Below are positions 55,632-64,000 of a stretch of DNA of 64,000 bases, one piece after another. Location of the stretch: positions 1 through 64,000 of the forward strand of contig JAKYXN010000002.1 in assembly GCA_022538095.1 (NCBI GenBank), written 5' to 3'. Both the position numbers and the translations under genes were made by a program. The stretch's first letter is position 1; every line of letters starts with the position of its first letter. The notes beneath the pieces are model-generated. The model ran no database searches. It saw only the letters and a program-made list of their open reading frames with translations, and was not told the origin of the DNA. This DNA comes from Puniceicoccaceae bacterium K14. GTDB lineage: Bacteria > Verrucomicrobiota > Verrucomicrobiia > Opitutales > Opitutaceae.

Positions 55632-56966
55632 ATGGATTTTCCAAAGGAATTTGTGTGGGGTACGGCAGCAGCAGCTCCTCAAATAGAGGGTGCAGCTTTT
55701 GAAGACGGAAAGGGAGAGTCCGTTTGGGATCGTTTTTCACGCAGCCCTGGTAATACGCATGCCGGGGCCAATTTGGATGTAGCCTGTGATCACTACCATC
55801 GTTTTGAGAGCGACTTCGCTCTCATGAAGGAACTCGGAATTAAGCACTATCGATTCTCTATTGCATGGCCGCGTATCCTGCCTGTAGGTACGGGTGAGGT
55901 GAATACTAAAGGAGTTGATTTTTACAATCGTCTCATCGACTCTATGTTAGACCATGGCATACAGCCCTGGGCTACTATGTTTCATTGGGATTTGCCTCAA
56001 CCGCTGGAAGACGCAGGAGGTTGGCGTGTTAGGGATACGCCCTTGGCTTTTGGTCGATATGCGGACACAATTGTTAAGGCCTTTGGAGACAGAGTGAAGC
56101 ACTGGATTACACTAAATGAAATGAGATGCTTCACCCAGCTAGCTTATGGCCATACGAGCCGCCCTCCAGGCGTGGTGGAGTCTGAGAAGGTGGTGAATCA
56201 AACCTATCACCATGCTTTGCTTGCTCATGGCTTGGGAGTCCGATCTGTGCGAGAGTATGGGGGAGAAGGCGCGGAGGTAGGAATTACTGACGATTCGATT
56301 GTCCCTGTTCCTATAATGGAAACGCCTGAACATATTGCGGCGGCACAGGCCGCCTTTTCGGAAATGAATATACGATCCATCGATCCTATATTACGAGGAG
56401 CGTATACGGATGATTACTTCCGTATCACGGGAGCGGATGCGGCCGAGATTTCGCCAGGAGATATAGAGATTATAGGATCTTCCACTGATTTTTTTGGGAT
56501 GAATATATACACAGGGGTGTATGTTCGCGCTGGGGAGGACGGTAAGTCAGAGACGCTTCGCTTCCCAACTAATTACCCTTCAGCAGATGCAGATTGGTTA
56601 AAACTAATTCCGCAAGCCATGTATTGGGGGCCGAAATTGGCTCGATTAGTTTACGATGTCCCTGGAGTATATATCACGGAAAACGGAGCGGGTTATGATG
56701 ACGTACCCGATGACAATGGGGAGATTATAGATTTGCATCGGCGTCAATATGTGAGGCAATGCTTGTGTGAATTACATCGCTCGCTAAGTGACGACGTACC
56801 AGTGAAAGGCTATTTTCTTTGGTCGTTTATGGACAATTTCGAGTGGAACGATGGATACACCAATCGGTTTGGGATTTGTTATACCGACTATGAGACGCAG
56901 TCTAGAGTCCCTAAGTTGACTGCTCTGTGGTACAAAGAAGTAATGGCGAAAAATCGTATTTTGTAG
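55632..56966 (+). CDS. GH1 beta-glucosidase-type glycosidase
   Basis: A 444-residue cytoplasmic enzyme. It starts FPKEFVWGTAAAAPQIEGA, a GH1 N-terminal signature. The catalytic acid/base is Glu163 in ITLNEMR, where most members have N-E-P instead of N-E-M, and the nucleophile is Glu350 in YITENGAG. WSFMDNFEW near residue 397 is the conserved sugar-binding tail motif. It should hydrolyse beta-glucosides, beta-galactosides or beta-mannosides taken up as short oligosaccharides. It lies after ThuA and Gfo/Idh, and faces the GH130 gene. Confidence 0.95.
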   Translation: MDFPKEFVWGTAAAAPQIEGAAFEDGKGESVWDRFSRSPGNTHAGANLDVACDHYHRFESDFALMKELGIKHYRFSIAWPRILPVGTGEVNTKGVDFYNRLIDSMLDHGIQPWATMFHWDLPQPLEDAGGWRVRDTPLAFGRYADTIVKAFGDRVKHWITLNEMRCFTQLAYGHTSRPPGVVESEKVVNQTYHHALLAHGLGVRSVREYGGEGAEVGITDDSIVPVPIMETPEHIAAAQAAFSEMNIRSIDPILRGAYTDDYFRITGADAAEISPGDIEIIGSSTDFFGMNIYTGVYVRAGEDGKSETLRFPTNYPSADADWLKLIPQAMYWGPKLARLVYDVPGVYITENGAGYDDVPDDNGEIIDLHRRQYVRQCLCELHRSLSDDVPVKGYFLWSFMDNFEWNDGYTNRFGICYTDYETQSRVPKLTALWYKEVMAKNRIL

Positions 56967-56981
56967 GATGGCTTTTTACTG

Positions 56982-57001
56982 GCCAGCTGCGAGGAGCTGG
57001 C
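56982..57001. terminator. Hairpin between convergent GH1 and GH130 genes
   Basis: GCCAGCT (56982-56988) and AGCTGGC (56995-57001) form a perfect 7-bp stem with loop GCGAGG. There is no clear T-run on either strand, so termination is possible but not certain. Confidence 0.4.
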
Positions 57002-57070
57002 ACTTATGCCTTTGAAGTGAGTACTAAGTGCACCGCTGAATAGGGAAGGAACCTTTGGTATCCTAGACTT

Positions 57071-58300
57071 TTAATAATCGCAGATTTGAAGGGCTTTGAT
57101 TCTTTGACTCAAAGAATCATCCTTCTCTTCTAAGTAAGCGAGATTTCGGTCGATGAGCGCATTGCGTTGTTTGACGCAGGCTGCGGTGTAAAGAGGGTCA
57201 GCGGGTGTGTTGGTAACGTAGTCTACAAGCTTTTCGACGGTCGTTGTGGCAACGTGGAGCCTTGTATCGCTAGATGCGTAGTAAATGAAGACTTCGTTTC
57301 GATCGTTGACAATTGTACCGTTAGTGAAGGCGACATTCATGACATCGCCAACCAGCTCTTCTCCTTCAGGGGCGATGAAAAATCCCCCTGGAGAATGTAT
57401 CTGATTTGTGGGGTCGTTTAGATCGGTCATGAATGCATAGAGGACGTAACGCAGGCCGCTCGCGCAACCTCGGACACCATGAGCTATGTGAAGCCAGCCT
57501 TTATCTGTTTTTATTGGTGCGTCGCCTTGTCCGTTCTTTGATTCTTTAATTGTGTGATAGGCTCGTTGATCGATGATACTCTCTTTTTCGATAATAGCCT
57601 GGGTCATGTCATGGCAAAGTCCCCATCCAATACCTCCTCCAGAACCGGCGTCTATGAAGCCATCTTGTGGGCGTGTGTAGAGAGCGTATTTGCCGTCTAC
57701 GAACTCTGGATGAAGAACGACGTTCCGTTGCTGTGGAGAGGGCGTCTTTAGGTCAGGAAGTCGTTCCCAGGTTTTGAGATCTTTGGTGCGAGTAATCCCG
57801 CATTGGGCGACTGCGGATGAGAGATCAGAGGTAGAGGCGTTCGGATCTTTGCGTTCGGTGCAGAAGAGGCCGTAGATCCAACCATCTTCGTGTTTCGTCA
57901 GTCGCATGTCGTAGACATTCGTATCCGGAATCTCGGTTTCCGGCATAGTGACTGGATGATTCCAGAATCTAAAGTTATCTACCCCATTTGGACTTTCGGC
58001 GATAGCGAAAAAGGATTTACGATCATTCCCTTCTACGCGTGCGCATAGATAGTACTTGCCGTCGAGGAAAAGAGCTCCTGCGTTGAATACGCAGTGAACA
58101 CCAATTCGTTCCATAAGGTGTGGATTACTTTCTGGGTCTAAATCATAGGACCAAAATAGTGGAGCGTGTTTTTCGGTGAGTACAGGATACGAGTGTCGAT
58201 GAAAAATGCCGTTGCCTGGGTGGATTGGCGGATTCTCTCGATTGAGAAGAGTCTCTTGGTCTTCAATGAGTTGAATGAGGCGTTTTTGGTAGGTGTTCAT
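57071..58300 (-). CDS. GH130 4-O-beta-D-mannosyl-D-glucose phosphorylase
   Basis: A 409-residue cytoplasmic enzyme. The sequence follows the GH130 subfamily 1 mannosylglucose phosphorylases: [75 protein letters not shown] and [14 protein letters not shown]. Aspartates in DTNVYD (acid region) and the basic residues that hold phosphate are retained. It would phosphorolyse mannosyl-glucose to mannose 1-phosphate and glucose. In the bacterial mannan pathway this acts after an epimerase that is not in the window. Its gene is convergent with GH1. Confidence 0.93.
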   Translation of the reverse strand: MNTYQKRLIQLIEDQETLLNRENPPIHPGNGIFHRHSYPVLTEKHAPLFWSYDLDPESNPHLMERIGVHCVFNAGALFLDGKYYLCARVEGNDRKSFFAIAESPNGVDNFRFWNHPVTMPETEIPDTNVYDMRLTKHEDGWIYGLFCTERKDPNASTSDLSSAVAQCGITRTKDLKTWERLPDLKTPSPQQRNVVLHPEFVDGKYALYTRPQDGFIDAGSGGGIGWGLCHDMTQAIIEKESIIDQRAYHTIKESKNGQGDAPIKTDKGWLHIAHGVRGCASGLRYVLYAFMTDLNDPTNQIHSPGGFFIAPEGEELVGDVMNVAFTNGTIVNDRNEVFIYYASSDTRLHVATTTVEKLVDYVTNTPADPLYTAACVKQRNALIDRNLAYLEEKDDSLSQRIKALQICDY

Positions 58301-58387
58301 CGTGTTGAAAAAGTGTATACTAAACTGTCTGCAAACTGTTGAATATTAGTAAAAGGGTGTCGGTTTGAAGTGACGTGTGAGGTACGA

Positions 58388-60946
58388 CTACTGGACTTCG
58401 CTTAATATCTCTAAAAGATCGACACGATTGATTTGCTGGGCTCGCTCGGTAGGCAAGTAGCCATCGCTATCGCGAATGTCTTTACGAGCGCCTTTTTGCA
58501 GGATTAGCGTGACGAGTTCCGGATTGCCGGATTGTATGGCGTAATGGAGGCTCGTCCCTCCTTGCTTTTCTTTGTAATTGGGGTCTGCGCCGTCGTTTAG
58601 GAGTTGGGTCGCCAATTTGATATCGTTGACTTTGACCGCACGAAGCAGTTGTTTGTTTTGCTCAAGGGAGTAGGCGTCTTCCTGTGATTCGCTTGGGTTC
58701 TGAACCTTCGCAAAGTTCTCAAGTACGGAGACGGAATTAAGATAGCCTTCTTGCTTAGCGTATTCAATTGGTTTCATTCCGGAATTGTCTTCGATTTCAG
58801 GATCTGCCCCTAGTTCGAGCAATAGTTGAAGGGCAACTTCGTATTGTTCTATGACTGGAGAGCGACCAGGAAGCTCTTTGTATCCCCAGTGACCAATCTG
58901 GCAAACGTAGTGCAGAGCGGTACGCCCAAGATTGTCTTGTACGTTTACATCTGCCCCGGCCTCGATTAAGACTTGGAGCTTTTCGGCTGGTAAGTTTGTA
59001 TATTTGCCTCCAGGAGAATGTAAGTTGCTTGCGACTACGTGCAGAGCAGTCTGGGAATTATTGGCGGCGTACTTTGCATCGGCGCCATTTTCTAGGAGTA
59101 TCTTAAAAATTGCGTTGCTTGCGGGGGAATGGCTCGCTCCTGCGAAAAAGAGAGCGGTCCAACCTCGGTTGTCTGTTTTGTTCGCTTCTGCTCCGATTTC
59201 GAGCAAGGTACGGACAGTTTGAATATTCCCTCCGCGACAAGCATTGTGAAGTGGGGTTTGGCCATTTAGCGTATCCGGAAAATCTATATCCGCACCACGA
59301 CTTGCCAGATGTCGAACATATGATTCATGACCGTTGCTAGAAGCGATATGAAGGGGAGTCTCTCCATGAGCATCGATTGGATTTGGATTTGCTCCACCCT
59401 CTATGAGGGGATCGATGGCTTCGATGTGGCCTGGCCATGCTGAGCGATGAAGAGGAGCGAAACCTCCGACATTGGGCATGTCCGGGTTGTATCCTTCGGC
59501 GATGAGCTGGCGAATCTTTTCTGGTTGGTTGGCCCGAGCAGCGTAGTGAAGTTGTTCGTCCTGATTGCCAGATTCTTTTTCGATCGAGTATAGGGGAGCT
59601 TCGTTGTTCAGTGATATGTTTGGTGGGGCGAGAGGGGCGATCAGATTTAGTTTGCCGTCTAACCGCCCATAAAGTGTCACTATACCGCGAGCAGGAACGG
59701 TTATAGTATCTTTTACAGTTACTATTGAATTTCGGAAGCTTTCGTTCTGGTCGCTGGTGTAGAGGTTAAAGCGAGCTTTCTTTTGATTGGAGCCGACGAT
59801 CTTGAGCGTTGTTTCTAATGGGGCGTTTGTCTCGTTTAGCAAGACAACGGTTAGCGTTTCCTCTTCCGCGTGGGAAAAGGAGCTGACTTTTAGATTCTCT
59901 TGCGAAGTAAAGGTATGAATACGATGCGATCCCGGGCGAGCGTAACGCGCGTAATGCTTCATAGCGATCGACTTGGGTGCGTGTCTTCCAGCGGTCATTA
60001 GGCTTCCGATGTCAGGGACTCGAGAGTTCAATTGCCAGTAAAGGTATCCGCTTACGTTTCCGTTAACGAGTGTACGATGGATGTCAGCAGCCACAGCCAT
60101 TGCTCCATCCCAATTCTGAGGATGCCCACTGTTTTCAGTCATCCATAGTTTACGATTGTACTGCTCTGGGAGTGTCCCCATTCGTTTCCAGTTATAGTCT
60201 CCGGACCATCCGTGAGTAGCTAGAAGGAAAGGAAATTTGCTCGTTTCTTCATCGAGCATTACTGTATCAATGTATTGGCGTACACGGTCATACCAACCCA
60301 TCTCCTCAGGGATCACGATTTTTGTATTTATGTTTTCTTGTTGGAAGACTTTGCTAAACGTCCGAAAGGTTTCGCGCAGCTGTATGGGGCTGAAGAGGCA
60401 GGATCCATAGGGCTCAATAAACATTAGTTCGTTCTGAATAGATAAAGCGCTTATCTTGATACCGTCGCTTTTTTCAATGGCTCGCGCATTTTTGATCATC
60501 CAATGGGCATACTTTTCTCGATAATCAGGGTTTAGGTAGCCACCATACAATTCCGAGAGATTGGTTTTGTATTCTCCAGGCGGGGTCCAGCTCGTTGCGA
60601 GGAATGTAGAGATTTCACGTGCTTTGAATTCCTTCAAAATCATTCGAGCGTATTCAGACTTATCGATGAGCTTCTGATCGATCTCTAGATCTGAATTGAC
60701 GACTGCGATGTCTTTGAGAGGGGCCCTGAGTATCGAAAGACCGAGATCGTAGACTGCTAAGTCGTAGAACATGGGGTCCCGGTAGGCAGGCATTTGATCG
60801 TAGGCGATGAAACACGCACCGAAGCCATCGATTTCCTGCTTTTTGTCTAAGAGGTTTAGGTAGACAGTTTCTTCAGATTTCAGACACTGTAGCGACAATG
60901 TCGCTACGATTATAAATAGAAATAGTCGGCTAAGTTTGCGATTCAT
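58388..60946 (-). CDS. Secreted GH30 glycosidase fused to an ankyrin-repeat array
   Basis: An 852-residue secreted protein. The signal peptide (ends SLQCLKSEE) and a GH30 barrel/beta-domain (about 25-445) come first: QEIDGFGACFIAYDQM, acid/base Glu173 in LSIQNELMF and nucleophile Glu271 in WMTENSGHPQNWDG. The tryptophan-rich LYWQLNS resembles glucuronoxylanase-like members. From about 463 to 852 lie ten to eleven ankyrin repeats with G-x-T-P/A-L-H starts, for example ETPLHIASSNGHESYVRHL and RTALHYVCQIGHWGY, some with 10-16 residue insertions. The two parts are in one frame without stop or frameshift. Ankyrin repeats normally bind proteins, so this may be a surface-tethered or complex-forming hydrolase. 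Confidence 0.93.
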   Translation of the reverse strand: MNRKLSRLFLFIIVATLSLQCLKSEETVYLNLLDKKQEIDGFGACFIAYDQMPAYRDPMFYDLAVYDLGLSILRAPLKDIAVVNSDLEIDQKLIDKSEYARMILKEFKAREISTFLATSWTPPGEYKTNLSELYGGYLNPDYREKYAHWMIKNARAIEKSDGIKISALSIQNELMFIEPYGSCLFSPIQLRETFRTFSKVFQQENINTKIVIPEEMGWYDRVRQYIDTVMLDEETSKFPFLLATHGWSGDYNWKRMGTLPEQYNRKLWMTENSGHPQNWDGAMAVAADIHRTLVNGNVSGYLYWQLNSRVPDIGSLMTAGRHAPKSIAMKHYARYARPGSHRIHTFTSQENLKVSSFSHAEEETLTVVLLNETNAPLETTLKIVGSNQKKARFNLYTSDQNESFRNSIVTVKDTITVPARGIVTLYGRLDGKLNLIAPLAPPNISLNNEAPLYSIEKESGNQDEQLHYAARANQPEKIRQLIAEGYNPDMPNVGGFAPLHRSAWPGHIEAIDPLIEGGANPNPIDAHGETPLHIASSNGHESYVRHLASRGADIDFPDTLNGQTPLHNACRGGNIQTVRTLLEIGAEANKTDNRGWTALFFAGASHSPASNAIFKILLENGADAKYAANNSQTALHVVASNLHSPGGKYTNLPAEKLQVLIEAGADVNVQDNLGRTALHYVCQIGHWGYKELPGRSPVIEQYEVALQLLLELGADPEIEDNSGMKPIEYAKQEGYLNSVSVLENFAKVQNPSESQEDAYSLEQNKQLLRAVKVNDIKLATQLLNDGADPNYKEKQGGTSLHYAIQSGNPELVTLILQKGARKDIRDSDGYLPTERAQQINRVDLLEILSEVQ

Positions 60947-61143
60947 CGAATGTAATTGGAGTCTAGGATTTGTGATGAAAAGCCTCCGCTGCTAGTGGCA
61001 GGCTTGATAAAGAGCCGTGAAGCATCCTCAATTTGAGTCTTGATTGGGAACGGCGCTGGGCGCTTTACCCGTTTAGTCAAGGGATGAAAATCATGATCGT
61101 TGCTTTAAGCTATTTCACATGCCAAATATTGGCTATACAAGCA

Positions 61144-61922
61144 TCAATTCGCTACAAGTACGTTATCGCCAGATTTAATCTTGAAAGTAACACCGTGTTC
61201 GGTCGCTTCGGTAAAAGAGATGGGGAGGTCAACCGGAATGGCCTGATCGTTTAAGTAAATTGGTTCTTCGTTTGCGTGAATCGAATTTGTGACGAAGTTG
61301 CTTGGGGTTTGGATGGTAGCCTCAGTGTTGGCAGGAACTGAAATCGAAAGTGTAAAGGTCTCTTCTTCTAATTTTCAGTCTGAGCGGATTTTGACGTAGT
61401 TATTGTCTAAATACGAATACGAGAGTCTTCCTCAAATTTGAGGCTGTATGAAAAAATGTTTGCAGCTAGGATTGTCTGAGTCGGGTCGAATCCATTTAGC
61501 ATCCCAGTCCTGCGAGTCCAGGAAGCCTACATGAAAGGTTGCGATTTTGCTCCAAGATGATTCTCGCTTTAGATTGTCTTTGACTTTAACTTTCCAGAAG
61601 TACCGTTGATTGGAGGTGAGATCCGGGCCATCGTAAGGGATGAAGATGGATTGAGAGGAGTCGTTGGCTATGTAGCTCCATGTTGATGTCTTCGCTGAGT
61701 CGAGCTTTTCTGGACCTTCGGCTGCTCGTATTTCGTATCCTGTTTGTTGGATACTTTTTTCATTTGAAATAATTATCCAACCGAAATGTGGAGCCTCTGT
61801 ACTGAGGCCAATTGGAGCTTTTTGGCTTTCGCACCTAATTTGACCGACTCGTAAATCGGTAAATAGAGAAATGGGAAAGAGGAAAAAAAGGAAAAGATAG
61901 AACGATGAAAATTATAGCGCAT
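61144..61922 (-). pseudogene. GH78 alpha-L-rhamnosidase, internally deleted
   Basis: A decayed gene reading from 61922 to 61144. A signal-peptide-like start (MRYNFHRSIFSFFSSFPF) is in a different frame from the mature part (IRCESQKAPIGLSTEAPHFG, then GYEIRAAEG, and IPYDGPDLTSNQRYFWKVKV), which is the GH78 N-terminal domain. At about 61435 a TGA interrupts it. In the same frame the sequence continues with the GH78 C-terminal domain (LDNNYVKIRSD-stop-KLEEETFTLSISVPANTEA), where a TGA stands at the position of the conserved Trp, and ends at 61144. The whole (alpha/alpha)6 catalytic barrel, roughly 600 residues, is missing. It has one frameshift, two nonsense codons and a large deletion. Confidence 0.85.
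61430..61443. repeat. 14-bp palindrome at the rhamnosidase deletion point
   Basis: CCTCAAATTTGAGG is a perfect palindrome sitting exactly where the GH78 N-domain sequence gives way to the C-domain. It may be a scar or cause of the deletion. The TGA in the palindrome on the coding strand supplies the first premature stop. Confidence 0.6.
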
Positions 61923-62125
61923 GGGAATCGAACGCTTGCTAAAATGATTTAACAGGTGATTCAAAATCAAAGGTTAATAAATCGCCTATCGTTATCAAAG
62001 ATGGATATTACGATGGCGAGATTCAAAGTAATCGAAATGAGCTGACACTAGCTACAATTGAATGTAAGCGAATGACCGTAAAGTGTAATGTGTATGTGGA
62101 GACTTAAATGAAAGTAAGTGCCGCC

Positions 62126-64000
62126 TTACACGGGCGAGGGGAGCTGCTTTATCTCAATTGAGCCACCATTTGGGTAAGTTTTTTTAGAACCGTCGATGAG
62201 GGTTATAGTCGTAGGGATTCCGATTGGAGATTCTACGTTTATCTTAAAACCACTTGTTGGATTTCGAGTCCATGAAACTGAAATTGTGCCATGTGGGGAA
62301 GGAATTTGGCCATTGGCTGATTCGGTAGAGGAGTACTTTGGAGCTATCCCTATCTCTTTCCAGCCAGCTGAAACTGGGTAGACACCGAGAACGGTTCTGA
62401 GAAATTCTATGACGATCCAACTGCTCCAGGCGTGGCAGTCGCTTCGAGTGTTGATTTCATTTTCTGGCCAAGTGGTGAACCCGTCTTCAAGAAGTTTGTA
62501 CCAAGGGGCCAAGACGTCAGAAAAGAATCTCTCATAATTATCTAGCTTTAGAAGTGCTTGGGCTAGGTAGAATCTGTGAAAGAGAGAAACTTTGGCAAGG
62601 TCGGGATCGTCGAGGAGTCGATTCCGCAAAAGAGCTTTTTGTTCGTCGTTCGCTGCGCCGGCGAGGAGCGCTACGATTTGAGTGTGCTGTGAGAATTGGT
62701 CATCGTCTCTCGTAGGACCTTCCATGAAGTATCCGCGATCGGCTGACCAAGATTTTTGCTGGAGCGTTTCGACAAGGTCCTTTCGCAGGAGGTCCCATTG
62801 AAGTGACTCGTTTGGTCGTTTAGCGGCTTCGAATAGTTTTGATGCAGTCTCTAAGGCGATGGCGTAGAGAGCCGTCATGTAAGTGGATCCGGTCCCTGCA
62901 TCTACTGCTGGCGGTACTCCCCTTGTCCATTTACGCATCCAATCTATCCAAGGCCAACCTGACATGGTGCCGACAAAGCCACTCGAGGCAATGCGGTCTC
63001 GGAAATATGAAAGGACGAAATTGGTTGCGGTGAGATGTTCGTTGATGAAATCGATTTCCGCTTCTCCGTAGTGATTCCAATAGTCGCCAAGCATTAGTAT
63101 CCAGTGGAGTGAGAAGGCTGGCATTTCTTGTCGCCGTATCGATGGCTCACGGCTTGATATCAGGCCATTTGATGAGAGGGAGCGACTGAATAGGGCAATG
63201 CATCGTTTGCCGAGCTGGCCATTTCCAGAGAGCCAGTAGCTGGCGAGAGCCTGAATGCGGGTGTCGGCTGTGTAGTTGAGTTGCTCGTAGTAAGGGCAAT
63301 CTTCATACGTTTCGTGAGCGCATAGTTCGAGAGTACGAAGGCTGTTGTCCCAGAGCTCTTCTATATTGTCGGCTGCACAGTCAAAATTAGCTGTGAATGT
63401 TTGGGAGAAAGTGGTGTAACGATGGGCAGCGGACTTGAGAGTTACAGGAGTGTCTCCTGCTTCGATAATGATTTTAACGAAACTGAAAGGCCGCCAGTGG
63501 AAGGGTTCAAAGTAGTACTGATCGCCGGGTAGGATAATCGTATCACGATAGCCTTCTGGAGTGAGCTCGGAAAAGTCGCCGCGTGGGCGTCCCTTTTTCC
63601 ATTCTCCAGATTTTGTTTTTCTGAGTGCTTCGGCGTATACGATATGTACCGTTCGACCAGCCCCACCTTCGAATTCGAATTCAAGATAGCTGGTAACTAG
63701 TGATCCTGGATTGAGCCAAATTTCACCAAACTGGCCGGCATCGACAGTCCATGGTAAGTTACGGGGTTGTCTATTTTCTAGAATCTGATGAAAACTGCGT
63801 GGCGATTCTACGAGCGGTAGAATGTCTGCGGGGAAAAGGCAGTGAACGGGTTTAACTCCAAATTCGTCTTGTATCGGTGGCTTACCGAGGGGAACGGCCT
63901 GATGCCAATTTGCGTCATCGAACGATATGCTTTGCCAATTTCTAGGAGTTTTTCGGCCATCTATATAATCGGTGTATCCAAGCCATTCCACGGCTAGGTC
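62126..64000 (-). CDS. GH78-like alpha-L-rhamnosidase, N-terminus beyond window
   Basis: A reading frame open to base 64000 (625 codons), so the N-terminus lies outside. The visible part has an accessory beta-sandwich (TVDAGQFGEIWLNPGSLVTS; DTIILPGDQYYFEPFHWRPF), an (alpha/alpha)6 barrel (HETYEDCPYYEQLNYTADTR, with the acidic residues of the GH78 active site; GTMSGWPWIDWMRKW; TTWPENEINTRSDCHAWSSW) and a C-terminal beta-domain (NGQIPSPHGTISVSWTRNP). It should cleave alpha-L-rhamnosides. It sits next to a dead GH78 copy and in the same region as rhaA. A GTG at 63991 is not the true start. Confidence 0.9.
   Translation of the reverse strand, partial: DLAVEWLGYTDYIDGRKTPRNWQSISFDDANWHQAVPLGKPPIQDEFGVKPVHCLFPADILPLVESPRSFHQILENRQPRNLPWTVDAGQFGEIWLNPGSLVTSYLEFEFEGGAGRTVHIVYAEALRKTKSGEWKKGRPRGDFSELTPEGYRDTIILPGDQYYFEPFHWRPFSFVKIIIEAGDTPVTLKSAAHRYTTFSQTFTANFDCAADNIEELWDNSLRTLELCAHETYEDCPYYEQLNYTADTRIQALASYWLSGNGQLGKRCIALFSRSLSSNGLISSREPSIRRQEMPAFSLHWILMLGDYWNHYGEAEIDFINEHLTATNFVLSYFRDRIASSGFVGTMSGWPWIDWMRKWTRGVPPAVDAGTGSTYMTALYAIALETASKLFEAAKRPNESLQWDLLRKDLVETLQQKSWSADRGYFMEGPTRDDDQFSQHTQIVALLAGAANDEQKALLRNRLLDDPDLAKVSLFHRFYLAQALLKLDNYERFFSDVLAPWYKLLEDGFTTWPENEINTRSDCHAWSSWIVIEFLRTVLGVYPVSAGWKEIGIAPKYSSTESANGQIPSPHGTISVSWTRNPTSGFKINVESPIGIPTTITLIDGSKKTYPNGGSIEIKQLPSPV

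Noticed and set aside
61773-61970. 65-residue open frame taken as a gene
   Set aside because: It is the signal-peptide end of the broken rhamnosidase running out of frame after the frameshift.

Overview
The window looks like chromosome from a marine, polysaccharide-degrading member of the Verrucomicrobiota, most likely class Opitutae. The main evidence is the TonB-dependent receptor at 28170-31400, whose N-terminus (FELSPFAVEASED, then GYRATSTLAGTR) is a signature of Opitutae receptors. Supporting evidence is the set of PVC-type proteins: a dehydrogenase-like protein with a C-terminal cytochrome c, a cytochrome c/copper monooxygenase/TPR protein with a partner redoxin, and DUF1080 proteins, together with three sulfatases and many glycoside hydrolases. 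No rRNA, tRNA, CRISPR array or complete insertion sequence was seen. This is a taxonomic inference from protein features only.

Layout. (1) 467-8233, minus strand: a tight six-gene operon (two-domain DUF1080 lipoprotein, NRAMP-like permease without metal motifs, Gfo/Idh/MocA oxidoreductase, TIM-barrel isomerase/epimerase, cytochrome c-tailed dehydrogenase-like protein, 93-aa protein). It diverges from a ROK repressor and resembles a 3-keto-sugar catabolic module. (2) 9.6-14 kb: a decayed zone with an IS5-type transposase fragment, a hypothetical protein, a PL7 alginate lyase with a CBM13 and a Gly-Ser linker, and a broken PAS/SpoIIE-like gene. (3) 14-34.7 kb: a carbohydrate-active locus with three sulfatases, a SGNH acetylesterase, a GH2 beta-galactosidase, a LacI regulator, an MFS transporter, a TonB-dependent receptor and a GH30 hydrolase. 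A CCTAAA/TTTAGG palindrome lies upstream of both the GH2 gene and the receptor gene, suggesting joint control. (4) 34.9-36.5 kb: an ArsR regulator, a tiny Cys-rich protein and an ArsP-like permease. (5) 36.6-48 kb: an unknown secreted protein, a 1367-aa CheB-CheR-PAS-kinase-receiver fusion, a four-gene ABC/His-rich lipoprotein/DUF3299 module that looks like metal handling, and a membrane hybrid kinase. (6) 48-64 kb: a sugar locus with an AraC regulator, L-rhamnose isomerase, NCS1-family and DASS-family transporters, a second Gfo/Idh oxidoreductase, ThuA, GH1, a GH130 mannosylglucose phosphorylase, a secreted GH30 fused to an ankyrin-repeat array, a GH78 rhamnosidase pseudogene, and an intact but window-truncated GH78-like gene.

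Taken together, the genes suggest import of sulfated, rhamnose- and galactose-containing algal glycans, removal of sulfate and acetyl groups, cleavage by GH2/GH30/GH78/GH1/GH130 enzymes, and oxidation or isomerisation of the released sugars. The strongest candidates for something new are the GH30-ankyrin fusion, the NRAMP-like permease inside the 3-keto-sugar operon, the shared palindrome, and the internally deleted rhamnosidase.
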